Part shown: in pieces, positions 24,691 to 32,884 of the stretch
Layout of the letters: every line of letters starts with the position of its first letter
Position numbering within the stretch: the stretch's first letter is position 1
Assembly (NCBI GenBank): GCA_030694935.1
Contig: JAUYUA010000092.1
Coordinates: forward strand, 1 to 64,000
DNA length: 64,000 nt
Direction of reading: 5' to 3'
Source: Lutibacter sp.
GTDB taxonomy: Bacteria; Bacteroidota; Bacteroidia; Flavobacteriales; Flavobacteriaceae
Notes under the pieces: generated by a model
Databases searched by the model: none
Seen by the model: the letters and a program-made list of their open reading frames with translations, nothing else
Told to the model about the DNA's origin: nothing
Translations under genes and position numbers: made by a program

Positions 24691-24840
24691 ACAGGTCGCC
24701 CCGATGGGGCTTTAATAACTGAATATTTATATTATTCTACAAACATTTCGCTCCTACGGAGCTATTTTAGTCCCAGCGGGACGACCTGTTTGTAGTAGAT
24801 AATAGATTTTCCGCGAAAACAAGCCCCTTCGGGGCGACCT
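24691..24840. repeat. composite palindromic intergenic repeat (GTCGCCCC...GGGGCGAC)
   Basis: The element is bounded by AGGTCGCCCC (24693-24702) and its reverse complement GGGGCGACCT (24831-24840). Inside are GCCCCGATGGGGC (24698-24710), GCTCCTACGGAGC (24750-24762), TCCCAGCGGGA (24771-24781) and GCCCCTTCGGGGC (24823-24835). It has no coding capacity. The same sort of element is common between genes in Bacteroidota. Confidence 0.85.
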
Positions 24841-24966
24841 TTTATCAAGCCCTATTTAGATTGAGATTATTTAATTGCAATGAATTTTTACCGGACAACA
24901 ATGCTTAAAAATATATAAACTACCGAGAATATCAGTAGTTTTTAAATCATTTTTTTGAAATAATTA

Positions 24967-25356
24967 TTAGTAAACAGCGCTACATTTTCCGGCTATGCAA
25001 GTAACATTCTCTGGTGGTGTTGGTACTGAGCAATCTGAAATAATTCCCCACTTTTTGTTAAAGGAATTTTCAAGCGCGTTGTAAGTTTCCACTTTTCGCT
25101 GAAGCAATTCTACATTAATGGAAGTGCTAAAAACGAGATATGTTTTTGGTCCGCCGCAAGCTTTGCTTCCGAAGGCAATATAATCGCAACCCGAATTTTC
25201 TGAACAAACGCCTGAATCAACCAGCAGCTCAATTTCTTCCCGAAAAGCAGTTAATTCGGCCAAATCTTCTTCTTTAGTGAATTCTGTATTGTTTGTACAA
25301 CCAAAAACGATTGCCAATAAGACAATCGTTTTCGAGATATTTTTAATGAGTTTCAT
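24967..25356 (-). CDS. hypothetical Cys-rich lipoprotein
   Basis: A 129-residue predicted lipoprotein with a lipobox ending at Cys20 (AIVFGC). The mature part has six further cysteines (VCSENSGCDYI, KACGGPK, SDCSVP, TCIAGKCSAVY), which suggests disulfide bonding in the periplasm or on the surface. I do not recognise a family. It lies 16 bp downstream of the bacilliredoxin gene on the same strand, so the two may be co-transcribed; a thiol-related link is speculative. Confidence 0.7.
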   Translation of the reverse strand: MKLIKNISKTIVLLAIVFGCTNNTEFTKEEDLAELTAFREEIELLVDSGVCSENSGCDYIAFGSKACGGPKTYLVFSTSINVELLQRKVETYNALENSFNKKWGIISDCSVPTPPENVTCIAGKCSAVY

Positions 25357-25372
25357 TTTGAAGGAAATTATT

Positions 25373-25783
25373 TTAACAATACTCCTCGTAAGCTCCGGCT
25401 AAATTTGAAGCAATCACTTCTGCTGGTCGGCCTTCAATGTGATGACGCTCTAACATATGAACCAAAACACCATCTTTAAATAAGGCAATTGCCGGTGATG
25501 ATGGAGGAAATGGAATCATGTTTTCACGTGCTTTTGCGGTTGCTTCACTGTCAACGCCTGCAAAAACAGTCACTAAATTAGTTGGCACTTTGTCGTATTG
25601 CAAAGAAACAACAGCTCCAGGACGCGCTGTGCCGGCGGCACAACCACAAACTGAATTAACGACAACTAAGGTGGTTCCTTCTTTTTTCAATGCCGCTTCA
25701 ACTTCTTGGGCGGTATGTAATGACGTAAAACCTGCATTCTCTAATTCAGCTTGCATCGGTTTTACCAATTCTGGTGGATACAT
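25373..25783 (-). CDS. BrxA/BrxB family bacilliredoxin
   Basis: A 136-residue thioredoxin-fold protein of the YphP/YqiW family with the diagnostic CGC motif (VVNSVCGCAAGTARPG). In Firmicutes these remove bacillithiol from oxidised proteins, and many Bacteroidota also make bacillithiol. The start MYPPELVKPMQAELENAGF is the conserved family start. A TATATTTG promoter element lies on the minus strand at 25827-25820. Confidence 0.93.
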   Translation of the reverse strand: MYPPELVKPMQAELENAGFTSLHTAQEVEAALKKEGTTLVVVNSVCGCAAGTARPGAVVSLQYDKVPTNLVTVFAGVDSEATAKARENMIPFPPSSPAIALFKDGVLVHMLERHHIEGRPAEVIASNLAGAYEEYC

Positions 25784-25923
25784 ATTTTTATATTTTTTTA
25801 GTTAAACGTAATTTAGGTACAAATATAAGCGTTTAAATATGAAATGGCTAAACACAAATTTTAATTATCTCTTCAATAAAAAAAGTTTATAACTATTTTA
25901 ACAATTGTGATATAACTAACTTT

Positions 25924-25952
25924 TTGGATACTGACAATTCAATGTATCTTTG
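25924..25952 (+). promoter_or_regulatory. Bacteroidota-type promoter of the TerB-DnaJ gene
   Basis: TTG at 25924-25926 and TATCTTTG at 25945-25952 are separated by 18 bp, a near-perfect match to the -33 TTG / -7 TAnnTTTG consensus of primary-sigma promoters in this phylum, 18 bp before the ATG. Confidence 0.7.
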
Positions 25953-25969
25953 CGCTCTAAATAAAAATT

Positions 25970-26710
25970 ATGGCGAATTTTGTTAAATGGTTAGGTGCAG
26001 GATTGGGTTTTACGCTTGGCGGTCCAATTGGAAGTATTTTGGGTTTTGCGGTTGGCAGTTTTATTGATGGATTCTCAAAAGAAGATCTTGAGTTGGCTAA
26101 AACTTATGGAAGAACAAGTGCAAATGTGCAATCGGGGGATTTTGAAGTAAGTTTATTGTTATTGTCATCGGTGGTTATTAAAGCCGACGGAAATGTAAAC
26201 GAACGGGAATTGTTATTTGTTAGAGAACATTTTAAGCGAATGTACGGCGAAGAACGCGCCAACAATGCATTTAAGTTGTTTAAAGTATTTATGAAAAACA
26301 ACCAAATCTCAACGCCACAAATTTGTACCCAGATTCGTCAAAATTTAACGCATGCTTCACGTTTGCAGCTCATTCATTTTTTGTTTGGCATTGCAAATGC
26401 TGATGGCGCCGTACTTGAAGTTGAGGTAAATGCCATAAAAACCATTGCAGGTTATTTGTATGTAAATCCGCACGATTTTGAATCGATAAAAGCGATGTTT
26501 TATAACAGCACCGACAGTGCTTACCGAATTTTGGAAATCGATAAATCAGCCGATAATAACGAAGTAAAATTGGCGTACCGAAAAATGGCCAAAAAATACC
26601 ATCCCGATAAATTGCAACATCTTGGCGACGAACATATAAAAGGCGCTGAAGAAAAATTTAAGCAAGTGAGCATTGCTTATGAAAAAATTCAGAAAGAAAG
26701 AGGGATTTAA
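25970..26710 (+). CDS. TerB-DnaJ domain protein (DjlA-like co-chaperone)
   Basis: A 246-residue protein with a Gly-rich hydrophobic N-terminus ([21 protein letters not shown], probable membrane association), a central TerB-like helical domain (about 55-165) and a C-terminal J domain (about 180-246) with the HPD motif in KKYHPDKLQ. This order is that of DjlA-type co-chaperones, which stimulate DnaK at the membrane. It is a single gene with its own promoter. Confidence 0.9.
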   Translation: MANFVKWLGAGLGFTLGGPIGSILGFAVGSFIDGFSKEDLELAKTYGRTSANVQSGDFEVSLLLLSSVVIKADGNVNERELLFVREHFKRMYGEERANNAFKLFKVFMKNNQISTPQICTQIRQNLTHASRLQLIHFLFGIANADGAVLEVEVNAIKTIAGYLYVNPHDFESIKAMFYNSTDSAYRILEIDKSADNNEVKLAYRKMAKKYHPDKLQHLGDEHIKGAEEKFKQVSIAYEKIQKERGI

Positions 26711-26717
26711 TATTAAA

Positions 26718-26768
26718 AGCCTGCCTGCCGGCAGCAGGTTAAAAGTTAAAAGTTAAAAGTTAAAAGTT
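26718..26768. repeat. GC palindrome followed by GTTAAAA heptamer repeat
   Basis: GCCTGCCTGCCGGCAGCAGG is followed directly by four perfect tandem copies of the seven-base unit GTTAAAA (26738-26765). The tract lies between the co-chaperone and the toxin-antitoxin pair. Confidence 0.85.
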
Positions 26769-26896
26769 TTCCATTTTATTCGTCGGCTTTTTTAACGTTC
26801 AATACGCTTGTTAGCAACTATATGGAATATTCGAAGCTTAAATTTTTTTGTAAATGATGTATTTTTGGTGTAAATTTACATCAAAAATCAGAAATT

Positions 26897-27142
26897 ATGG
26901 GAAGACAAAGCATTTCATTCACAGATCCGAATGATGAATGGTTAAAAGAGCAAGTTGAAAATAAAGAATACGCCAGTAAAAGTGAACTTGTTAATGATTT
27001 AATTAGACAAGCCAGAAAACAGCATATTCAGATTGACTGGATTAAAACTAAAATAGAGCAAGCTGAAAATAGTGGATTTACGAATGACAGTAAAGAGCAA
27101 ATATTAAAACAATCAAAGGCTTTACTTAATGTCAAAATATAA
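26897..27142 (+). CDS. ParD-like type II antitoxin
   Basis: An 81-residue protein with an N-terminal ribbon-helix-helix (SISFTDPNDEWLKEQVENKEYASKSELVNDLIRQARK) and a C-terminal tail for toxin binding, typical of ParD/CopG antitoxins. It overlaps the toxin gene by 14 bp, the usual coupled arrangement, and probably autoregulates the operon. A TGTAAATTTACA palindrome lies in the promoter region about 20 bp upstream of the start. Confidence 0.88.
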   Translation: MGRQSISFTDPNDEWLKEQVENKEYASKSELVNDLIRQARKQHIQIDWIKTKIEQAENSGFTNDSKEQILKQSKALLNVKI

Positions 27143-27416
27143 GTTAAGCAATGCTGCTAAAGAAGATTTAATACGGATTCATCATTACGGTGTAAAAAAA
27201 TTCGGAATTGTACAAGCCGACAAATACTATGATTCATTTTTTGAATACTTTGAGATTATAGCTCAACGACCTTTATCATTCGAATCGGTTGATTTTATAA
27301 TAAAAGGATATAGACGTTGTGTGTGTGGATCTGACAGTATTTATTACAAAATAAATAATGACATTGTTGAAATAATGACCATAATTGGAAGGCAAGATTT
27401 AAACAATATATTTTAA
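27129..27416 (+). CDS. RelE/ParE family toxin
   Basis: A 95-residue protein with the RelE/ParE fold signature: KYKLSNAAKEDLIRIHHYGVKKFG at the start, then ADKYYDSFFEYFEIIAQRP and the C-terminal YYKINNDIVEIMTIIGRQD. The pairing with a ParD-type antitoxin favours ParE (DNA gyrase inhibition) over RelE, but the sequence alone does not settle this. Confidence 0.88.
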   Translation: MSKYKLSNAAKEDLIRIHHYGVKKFGIVQADKYYDSFFEYFEIIAQRPLSFESVDFIIKGYRRCVCGSDSIYYKINNDIVEIMTIIGRQDLNNIF

Positions 27417-27529
27417 CCTTCTGAATTTAAAAGTACAGTTGCCAACATTACATAAAAAATTGCTCAATGGACTTAAATAGGAAGTTTTAAAATTTAATTT
27501 TTTAGGTTAAAAAGTTAGAGATCGAAAAA

Positions 27530-28223
27530 TCATTTTTTAAACCCAATTTGTTTTCTTTCATCTTGCGAAATTTGTTGCTCGTCCTTGTTCAATAAATAAT
27601 GCAAAGCCTGGTTAATATCTTTAAAATTAAGATTCATTTGGTTTTCAAGTTTCGCGATATTTTCTTTGAGGAACTGTAATGAAATAAAGTGTGCAGAATT
27701 GGCGACGTAATTTTGTTCTTTTTTAAGGCGTAAACGATGCGAATAGCCTATGATATTTAAAGAGTTTACAACGAATAAAAAGGGCAAAAGAACAAGCCAA
27801 AATGTATAATTTATTTCATTACAGTTCCTTATGTCTTTGTAATCAGCTAAATGTTGTCGCAATACCACAAATGCCCTTATTACTGCAATATTTACTTGTA
27901 TGGCTTTTTTGCTGTTTAAGACACTTGAAAGCATGGCGACACTCCTTCGGCTCCGCTCAGGACAGGCTTTGTTCCGTAAAGGCAAAAGGTTTTGCGCCGC
28001 CAAGTTTACTTTTAGATGGTATCACAGATTGTGATACCAAGTTTTCGATTTCTTTTTCATTTAATTCGAACATAAAATCATTAGGAAAGCGATCAATATT
28101 TCGTTTAATTGCCTGTTTTAATGCACGAGTTTCCACGTCATACATCTCAGCAAGATCGAAATCGAGCATAACGCGTTGTCCGCGTATTTCATAAATTTTG
28201 TTTTGAATACGTTGTAATTCCAT
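27530..28223 (-). pseudogene. ORF6N domain gene broken by a CPERSRR-type repeat insertion
   Basis: The 5' part (28223 to 27957) encodes an intact ORF6N start (MELQRIQNKIYEIRGQRVMLDFDLAEMYDVETRALKQ, KRNIDRFPNDFMFELNEKE) up to KPFAFTEQ. The next frame resumes with VAMLSSVLNSKKAIQVNIAVIRAFVVLRQ and ends with ERKQIGFKK. Between them lies about 26 bp of the CCTTCGGCTCCGCTCAGGA repeat (27943-27968), read as ACPERSRRS in the second frame. The insertion shifts the frame, so the full-length protein cannot be made without frameshifting. ORF6N domains occur in phage antirepressor-like proteins. An intact paralogue lies at 60.6-61.1 kb. Confidence 0.85.
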
Positions 28224-28965
28224 AGCGATTTTTTGATAATTTGATGATTGTCTTTTCCGTCTTTAAAGATATGATTTTCAATTTAATACTGCTGAATAAT
28301 TTTCATTTTAACTGTATTTTGATTATTTATTCAACTTGTAGGAAAAGATCATAAAACAAATTCTAAAATTGGCTATTGAGCATTGCTCTGTATAACTCTC
28401 TTTTATCTCAGCGTAAATGGTGAAATAATTATTGCACCGAGATTCACAGAGAAAAATATGGTTAAAAATATTTTTTAATTATTGAAGAATGAATAACAAC
28501 TACAATTGCCATATAATATTTGGCTAAAGCCAATTTGAAATTCAACATTTGCCCGCCAGCTAAAGCAGGCGGCAATTAAAAAACATTATAAATTAGGAAA
28601 AAGAATTGAATTGCCAGAGGCTTCAGCCTATGGAAATATAAACAGATCAGATACATCAAATTGGCTTTAGCCAAACTTAATCTGTTAGCTTTTTTTATCA
28701 ATATTTCATTATTTATTCAATTTGCGTTAGTGATTGAAGCGGAAATCCTTTTTTGAGGCTTTTTTTTGCCGAAAAAAAGATTGCAGCGGAAAGCACGCCC
28801 CGCCAGCTGGCGGGGAACGCCCACCAAAATGGCTGAAAAACCAAAATTTTACCAAAAATCACTCGAATTTCAGCTTAAAATTAGTCGATATTTTTTTACA
28901 ATTATTGAAATGATATTTTCAATAAAATCCGTAATTTCGCACACTAATTGATTTAAGGGCATAAA
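28224..28965. repeat. gene-free region with several repeat families, upstream of ileS
   Basis: 742 bp without a credible gene. It holds a CACAGAGA-rich tract near 28430-28460; palindromes TTGGCT-AA-AGCCAA (28520-28533), GCCCGCCAGCTAAAGCAGGC (from 28551) and TTGGCTTTAGCCAA (28661-28674); a duplicated word GATTG(A/C)AGCGGAAA at 28732-28745 and 28779-28792; and a perfect 18-bp palindrome CCCCGCCAGCTGGCGGGG (28798-28815). TAATTTCG at 28932-28939 may be the ileS -7 element. Confidence 0.8.
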
Positions 28966-31900
28966 ATGAGCAAAAAATTTAGAGAATATAAAGGATTGGA
29001 CCTCACCAAAGTAGCGGAAGAGACTTTAGCGTTTTGGGACGCGGAACATATTTTCGAAAAAAGCATTAGCACACGAGACGAGAATAAATCTTTTGTATTT
29101 TATGAAGGACCACCATCGGCAAACGGATTGCCGGGAATTCACCATGTGATGGCCCGTGCGATAAAAGATATTTTTTGCCGTTACAAAACACAGCAGGGAT
29201 TTCAGGTAAAACGAAAAGCTGGCTGGGATACGCACGGTTTGCCAATTGAATTGGGTGTAGAAAAAGAATTGGGAATTACCAAAGAAGATATCGGCACAAA
29301 AATTTCGGTTGAAGCATATAACGAAGCTTGTAAAAATGCCGTAATGCGCTATACCGATGTTTGGAACGATTTAACCAAACGCATTGGTTATTGGGTGGAT
29401 ATGGAAGATCCGTATGTGACTTACAAGCCAAAATATATGGAAACGGTTTGGTGGTTGTTGGCGCAATTGTATAAAAAAGGATTGATTTATAAAGGATATA
29501 CCATTCAGCCTTATTCGCCAAAAGCGGGAACAGGGTTGAGTTCACACGAATTAAACCAACCAGGAACGTATCAGGATATTACAGATACCACGGTTATTGC
29601 GCAATTTAAAGTCCTATCCCCAGCCCTTTCCCAAGGAAAGGGAGTTTTAAAAGTCCTTCCCTTTGGGAAGGATTTAGGATGGGACAATACTTATTTGTTA
29701 GCCTGGACAACAACGCCTTGGACATTGCCATCGAACACCGCGCTTACGGTTGGGAAAAAGATTGATTATGTTTTGGTGAAATCTTTCAACCAATATACGT
29801 TTGAACCGATCAGCGTAATTTTGGCAAAAGCTTTGGTTGGGAAACAATTTTCAGGCAAATTTTTTGCGGTTGAAAATGAATCTCAGCTGTCGGAATACAA
29901 CGAAAACGAGAACCTGCCTGCCGGCAAGGCGGGAAAGATTCCTTATTTTATTGCTGGAGAATGCAAAGGAGCCGATTTGGTTGGTTTAAGATATGAGCAA
30001 TTGATGCCTTATGCGCTTCCGTATAAAAATGCGGAAAATGCTTTTAGGGTTATTGCAGGTGATTTTGTGACTACAGAAGACGGTACAGGAATTGTGCACA
30101 CAGCGCCAACTTTTGGGTCCGATGATGCAATGGTTGCAAAACAAGCAGTGCCGGAAGTGCCGCCAATGTTGGTGTTGGATGACAATGGGAATCCGGTTCC
30201 GCTGGTAGATTTACAGGGAAGATTCACCAAACATATGGGCGAATATGCCGGAAAATATGTAAAAAACGAATATTATGAGGATGGCGAAGCGCCAGAGCGC
30301 TCGTTAGATGTTGAAATTGCCATTCAATTAAAAGAAGAAAACAAAGCGTTTAACGTTGAAAAATACAAACACAGTTATCCGCATTGCTGGAGAACCGACA
30401 AACCGGTTTTATACTATCCGTTAGATTCCTGGTTTATAAAAGTGACCGACAAACGTGATCGTATGTTCGATTTGAACAATACCATTAACTGGAAACCAAA
30501 ATCGACCGGCGAAGGCCGTTTTGGAAACTGGCTGAAAAACGCCAACGACTGGAACTTGTCGCGTTCCCGTTATTGGGGAATTCCATTGCCAATTTGGAGA
30601 ACGGAAGACGGAACTGAAGAAATTTTTATCGGTTCGGTGGAAGAATTGATGGCCGAAATGAAAAAATCGGTAGCAGCTGGACAAATGAAAGCTGCTATTT
30701 TTGCCGATTTTGAAGTGGGGAATATGAGCGAAGAAAACTATGATAAAATCGACTTGCATAAAAATGTGGTTGATGAAATTGTCTTGGTTTCGGCCTCAGG
30801 AAAACCAATGAAACGCGAAGCGGATTTGATTGATGTTTGGTTCGATTCTGGTTCGATGCCTTATGCACAATGGCATTATCCGTTCGAAAATAAAGAGTTG
30901 ATAGACAATAATAAATTCTTTCCTGCCGATTTTATTGCGGAAGGTGTTGACCAAACAAGAGGTTGGTTTTATACGCTTCACGCCATATCAACGATGGTTT
31001 TTGATTCCGTTGCCTACAAAAATGTGGTATCAAACGGATTGGTTTTGGATAAAGACGGCAAAAAAATGTCGAAACGATTGGGAAATGCTGTTGATCCTTT
31101 TGAAACGATGGACAAATACGGAGCCGATGCCACACGTTGGTACATGATTGTAAATGCGAATCCGTGGGACAATTTAAAATTTGATTTGGAAGGCATTGAT
31201 GAGGTTCGAAGAAAATTCTTCGGAACCATTTACAATACGTATTCCTTCTTTGCTTTGTATGCAAATCTGGATAATTTTTCCTATTCCGAAGAAGAAATCG
31301 CATTGGATGAAAGACCTGAAATTGACCGTTGGATTTTATCTGAACTGAATACCTTGGTAAAAAACACAGAAAGTTTTTACGAAGATTACGAGCCAACAAA
31401 AGCGGCTCGTGCCATTCAGGATTTTGTTTCAGAAAATTTAAGCAACTGGTTTGTACGCTTAAGCAGAAGACGTTTTTGGAAAGGCGATTACGAAAAAGAC
31501 AAAGTTTCGGGCTATCAAACACTTTATACCTGTCTTTTAACAGTAGCAAAATTGGGCGCTCCAATTGCACCTTTTTTTATGGACAATCTTTACAAAGATT
31601 TAACAAATGTTTCTGAAAAAGAAAAATTTGAATCCGTACATTTGGCAACTTTTCCAGCGTATGATAAAAGTTTAGTTGACAATAAGTTAGAGCACAAAAT
31701 GCAACAGGCTCAAAAAATATCCTCTATGGTTTTATCATTGCGTAAAAAAGAAATGATAAAAGTGCGCCAGCCATTGCAAAGAATTATGATTCCGGTTTTA
31801 AACGATGAAGAACGGGAAGAAATTTTAGCGGTGGCAGATTTGATAAAATCGGAAGTGAACGTGAAAGAAATTGAATTGATTGATGATGCCTCCGGAATCG

Positions 31901-32424
31901 TGGTAAAAAGCATAAAACCTAATTTTAAGGTGTTGGGGCCAAGGTTTGGAAAAGATATGAAAATGATCTCTGAAGCCATTCAAAATTTAACACAAAATGA
32001 TATAGCGATTGTTGAAAAACAGCAAGAAATATCGTTGGTAATAAATGAGAAAGTCGTAACTTTAAAACTTGACGAAGTAGAAATTATTTCGCAGGATATT
32101 GAAGGCTGGTTAGTGGCAAACCAAGGAGGTTTAACAGTGGCATTAGACATCACTATTACCGATGATTTACGAATGGAAGGCAACGCCAGGGAGTTGGTGA
32201 ACAGGGTGCAGAATTTGCGTAAAGATTCGGGATTGGAAGTTACTGACAAAATAATATTAGTTATTGAAAAAAATGATATATTAGGGCGTTCAATTGCAGC
32301 AAATGAACATTATATTAAAACCGAGACATTAACAAAAGAACTCGTTTTTGTGGATGAATTAGAAAACGGCACAGAGATTGCCTTTGACGATGTGCAAACA
32401 AAAATATTAATAAAGAAAAATTAA
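28966..32424 (+). CDS. ileS: isoleucyl-tRNA synthetase with two repeat-derived insertions
   Basis: Charges tRNA-Ile. The 1152-residue class Ia enzyme has its HIGH-type motif in GLPGIHHVMARAIKD (His59-His60 region), KMSKR at 700-704, the editing domain (LLAWTTTPWTLPSN, GTGIVHTAPTFG) and the C-terminal tRNA-binding region. Residues 216-240 (KVLSPALSQGKG...KDLGWD) are encoded by a 75-bp hairpin-pair repeat placed between TTVIAQFK and NTYLLAWTTTPW, the same structural position as the insert in leuS. Residues 317-323 (LPAGKAG) come from a second, GC-rich palindromic repeat inside the editing domain. Both keep the frame. The gene precedes dksA by 3 bp. Confidence 0.96.
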   Translation: MSKKFREYKGLDLTKVAEETLAFWDAEHIFEKSISTRDENKSFVFYEGPPSANGLPGIHHVMARAIKDIFCRYKTQQGFQVKRKAGWDTHGLPIELGVEKELGITKEDIGTKISVEAYNEACKNAVMRYTDVWNDLTKRIGYWVDMEDPYVTYKPKYMETVWWLLAQLYKKGLIYKGYTIQPYSPKAGTGLSSHELNQPGTYQDITDTTVIAQFKVLSPALSQGKGVLKVLPFGKDLGWDNTYLLAWTTTPWTLPSNTALTVGKKIDYVLVKSFNQYTFEPISVILAKALVGKQFSGKFFAVENESQLSEYNENENLPAGKAGKIPYFIAGECKGADLVGLRYEQLMPYALPYKNAENAFRVIAGDFVTTEDGTGIVHTAPTFGSDDAMVAKQAVPEVPPMLVLDDNGNPVPLVDLQGRFTKHMGEYAGKYVKNEYYEDGEAPERSLDVEIAIQLKEENKAFNVEKYKHSYPHCWRTDKPVLYYPLDSWFIKVTDKRDRMFDLNNTINWKPKSTGEGRFGNWLKNANDWNLSRSRYWGIPLPIWRTEDGTEEIFIGSVEELMAEMKKSVAAGQMKAAIFADFEVGNMSEENYDKIDLHKNVVDEIVLVSASGKPMKREADLIDVWFDSGSMPYAQWHYPFENKELIDNNKFFPADFIAEGVDQTRGWFYTLHAISTMVFDSVAYKNVVSNGLVLDKDGKKMSKRLGNAVDPFETMDKYGADATRWYMIVNANPWDNLKFDLEGIDEVRRKFFGTIYNTYSFFALYANLDNFSYSEEEIALDERPEIDRWILSELNTLVKNTESFYEDYEPTKAARAIQDFVSENLSNWFVRLSRRRFWKGDYEKDKVSGYQTLYTCLLTVAKLGAPIAPFFMDNLYKDLTNVSEKEKFESVHLATFPAYDKSLVDNKLEHKMQQAQKISSMVLSLRKKEMIKVRQPLQRIMIPVLNDEEREEILAVADLIKSEVNVKEIELIDDASGIVVKSIKPNFKVLGPRFGKDMKMISEAIQNLTQNDIAIVEKQQEISLVINEKVVTLKLDEVEIISQDIEGWLVANQGGLTVALDITITDDLRMEGNARELVNRVQNLRKDSGLEVTDKIILVIEKNDILGRSIAANEHYIKTETLTKELVFVDELENGTEIAFDDVQTKILIKKN
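29611..29685 (+). mobile_element. minimal hairpin-pair repeat inserted in ileS
   Basis: A 75-bp insert made of two hairpins, CCCTTTCC-CAA-GGAAAGGG (29624-29642) and CCTTCCC-TTT-GGGAAGG (29655-29671), whose outer sequences are roughly inverted copies of each other. The ends match those of the larger element in leuS, and both are read in the same frame (KVLSPA... and ...KDLGWD). It carries no cargo and resembles a MITE-like derivative. Confidence 0.85.
29913..29933 (+). repeat. GC-rich palindromic repeat inside ileS
   Basis: CCTGCCTGCCGGCAAGGCGGG is a variant of the CCTGCCGGCAGG palindrome found between genes elsewhere in the window. Here it is translated in frame as LPAGKAG. Confidence 0.75.
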
Positions 32425-32427
32425 GTT

Positions 32428-32805
32428 ATGGACGAAAATAACAGATATTCAGATAAAGATTTGGCTGAATTTAAAGAATTAATTTTGCTAAAAAAAGCAC
32501 GTGCCGAAGAAGATTTGGCTCTTTTAAAGAGCATTTTTAAAAACGACAGCGATAACGGAACCGATGATACTTCTCCTACATTTAAAGCTTTTGAAGAAGG
32601 TTCAGAAACTATGTCAAAAGAGGCAAATGTACAATTGGCCATTCGTCAGGAAAAGTTTATTCGCGATTTAAAAAATGCCTTGCAGCGCATTGAAAACAAA
32701 ACCTACGGAATTTGCCGCGTAACCGGTAAATTAATCCAAAAGGAACGTTTAAAATTAGTGCCGCATGCAACATTGAGCATTGAAGCCAAAAATATGCAAC
32801 AATAA
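32428..32805 (+). CDS. TraR/DksA family protein without complete zinc finger
   Basis: A 125-residue protein with the DksA/TraR coiled-coil and C-terminal finger region (YGICRVTGKLIQKERLKLVPHATLSI). In canonical DksA this finger has four cysteines; here only one remains (GICRVTG), so zinc is probably not bound. DksA-like proteins modulate RNA polymerase, often with ppGpp. The acidic coiled-coil tip region (NDSDNGTDDTSPTFKAFEEGSET) is long enough to reach the secondary channel. It lies between ileS and lspA, a conserved order in this group. Confidence 0.88.
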   Translation: MDENNRYSDKDLAEFKELILLKKARAEEDLALLKSIFKNDSDNGTDDTSPTFKAFEEGSETMSKEANVQLAIRQEKFIRDLKNALQRIENKTYGICRVTGKLIQKERLKLVPHATLSIEAKNMQQ

Positions 32806-32824
32806 TAAAAAGTATATACTATTG

Positions 32825-32857
32825 CGAAGCTTCATTTCGTTGAAGCTTCGTCTTTTT
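32825..32857 (+). terminator. hairpin with T-tract after the DksA-like gene
   Basis: CGAAGCTTCA / TGAAGCTTCG, a perfect 10-bp stem with a 6-nt loop, followed by TCTTTTT. It lies between two genes on the same strand, so it may be a partial terminator or attenuator before lspA. Confidence 0.7.
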
Positions 32858-32884
32858 ACTACGCTTAAATAAAATCCACTACCG

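Noticed and set aside
28766-28951. 61-residue frame upstream of ileS
   Set aside because: It starts at a TTG, spans a GC palindrome and shows no conserved features; it is non-coding repeat DNA.
30932-31570. Minus-strand 212-residue frame inside ileS
   Set aside because: It is an antisense shadow of the conserved synthetase and has no domain.
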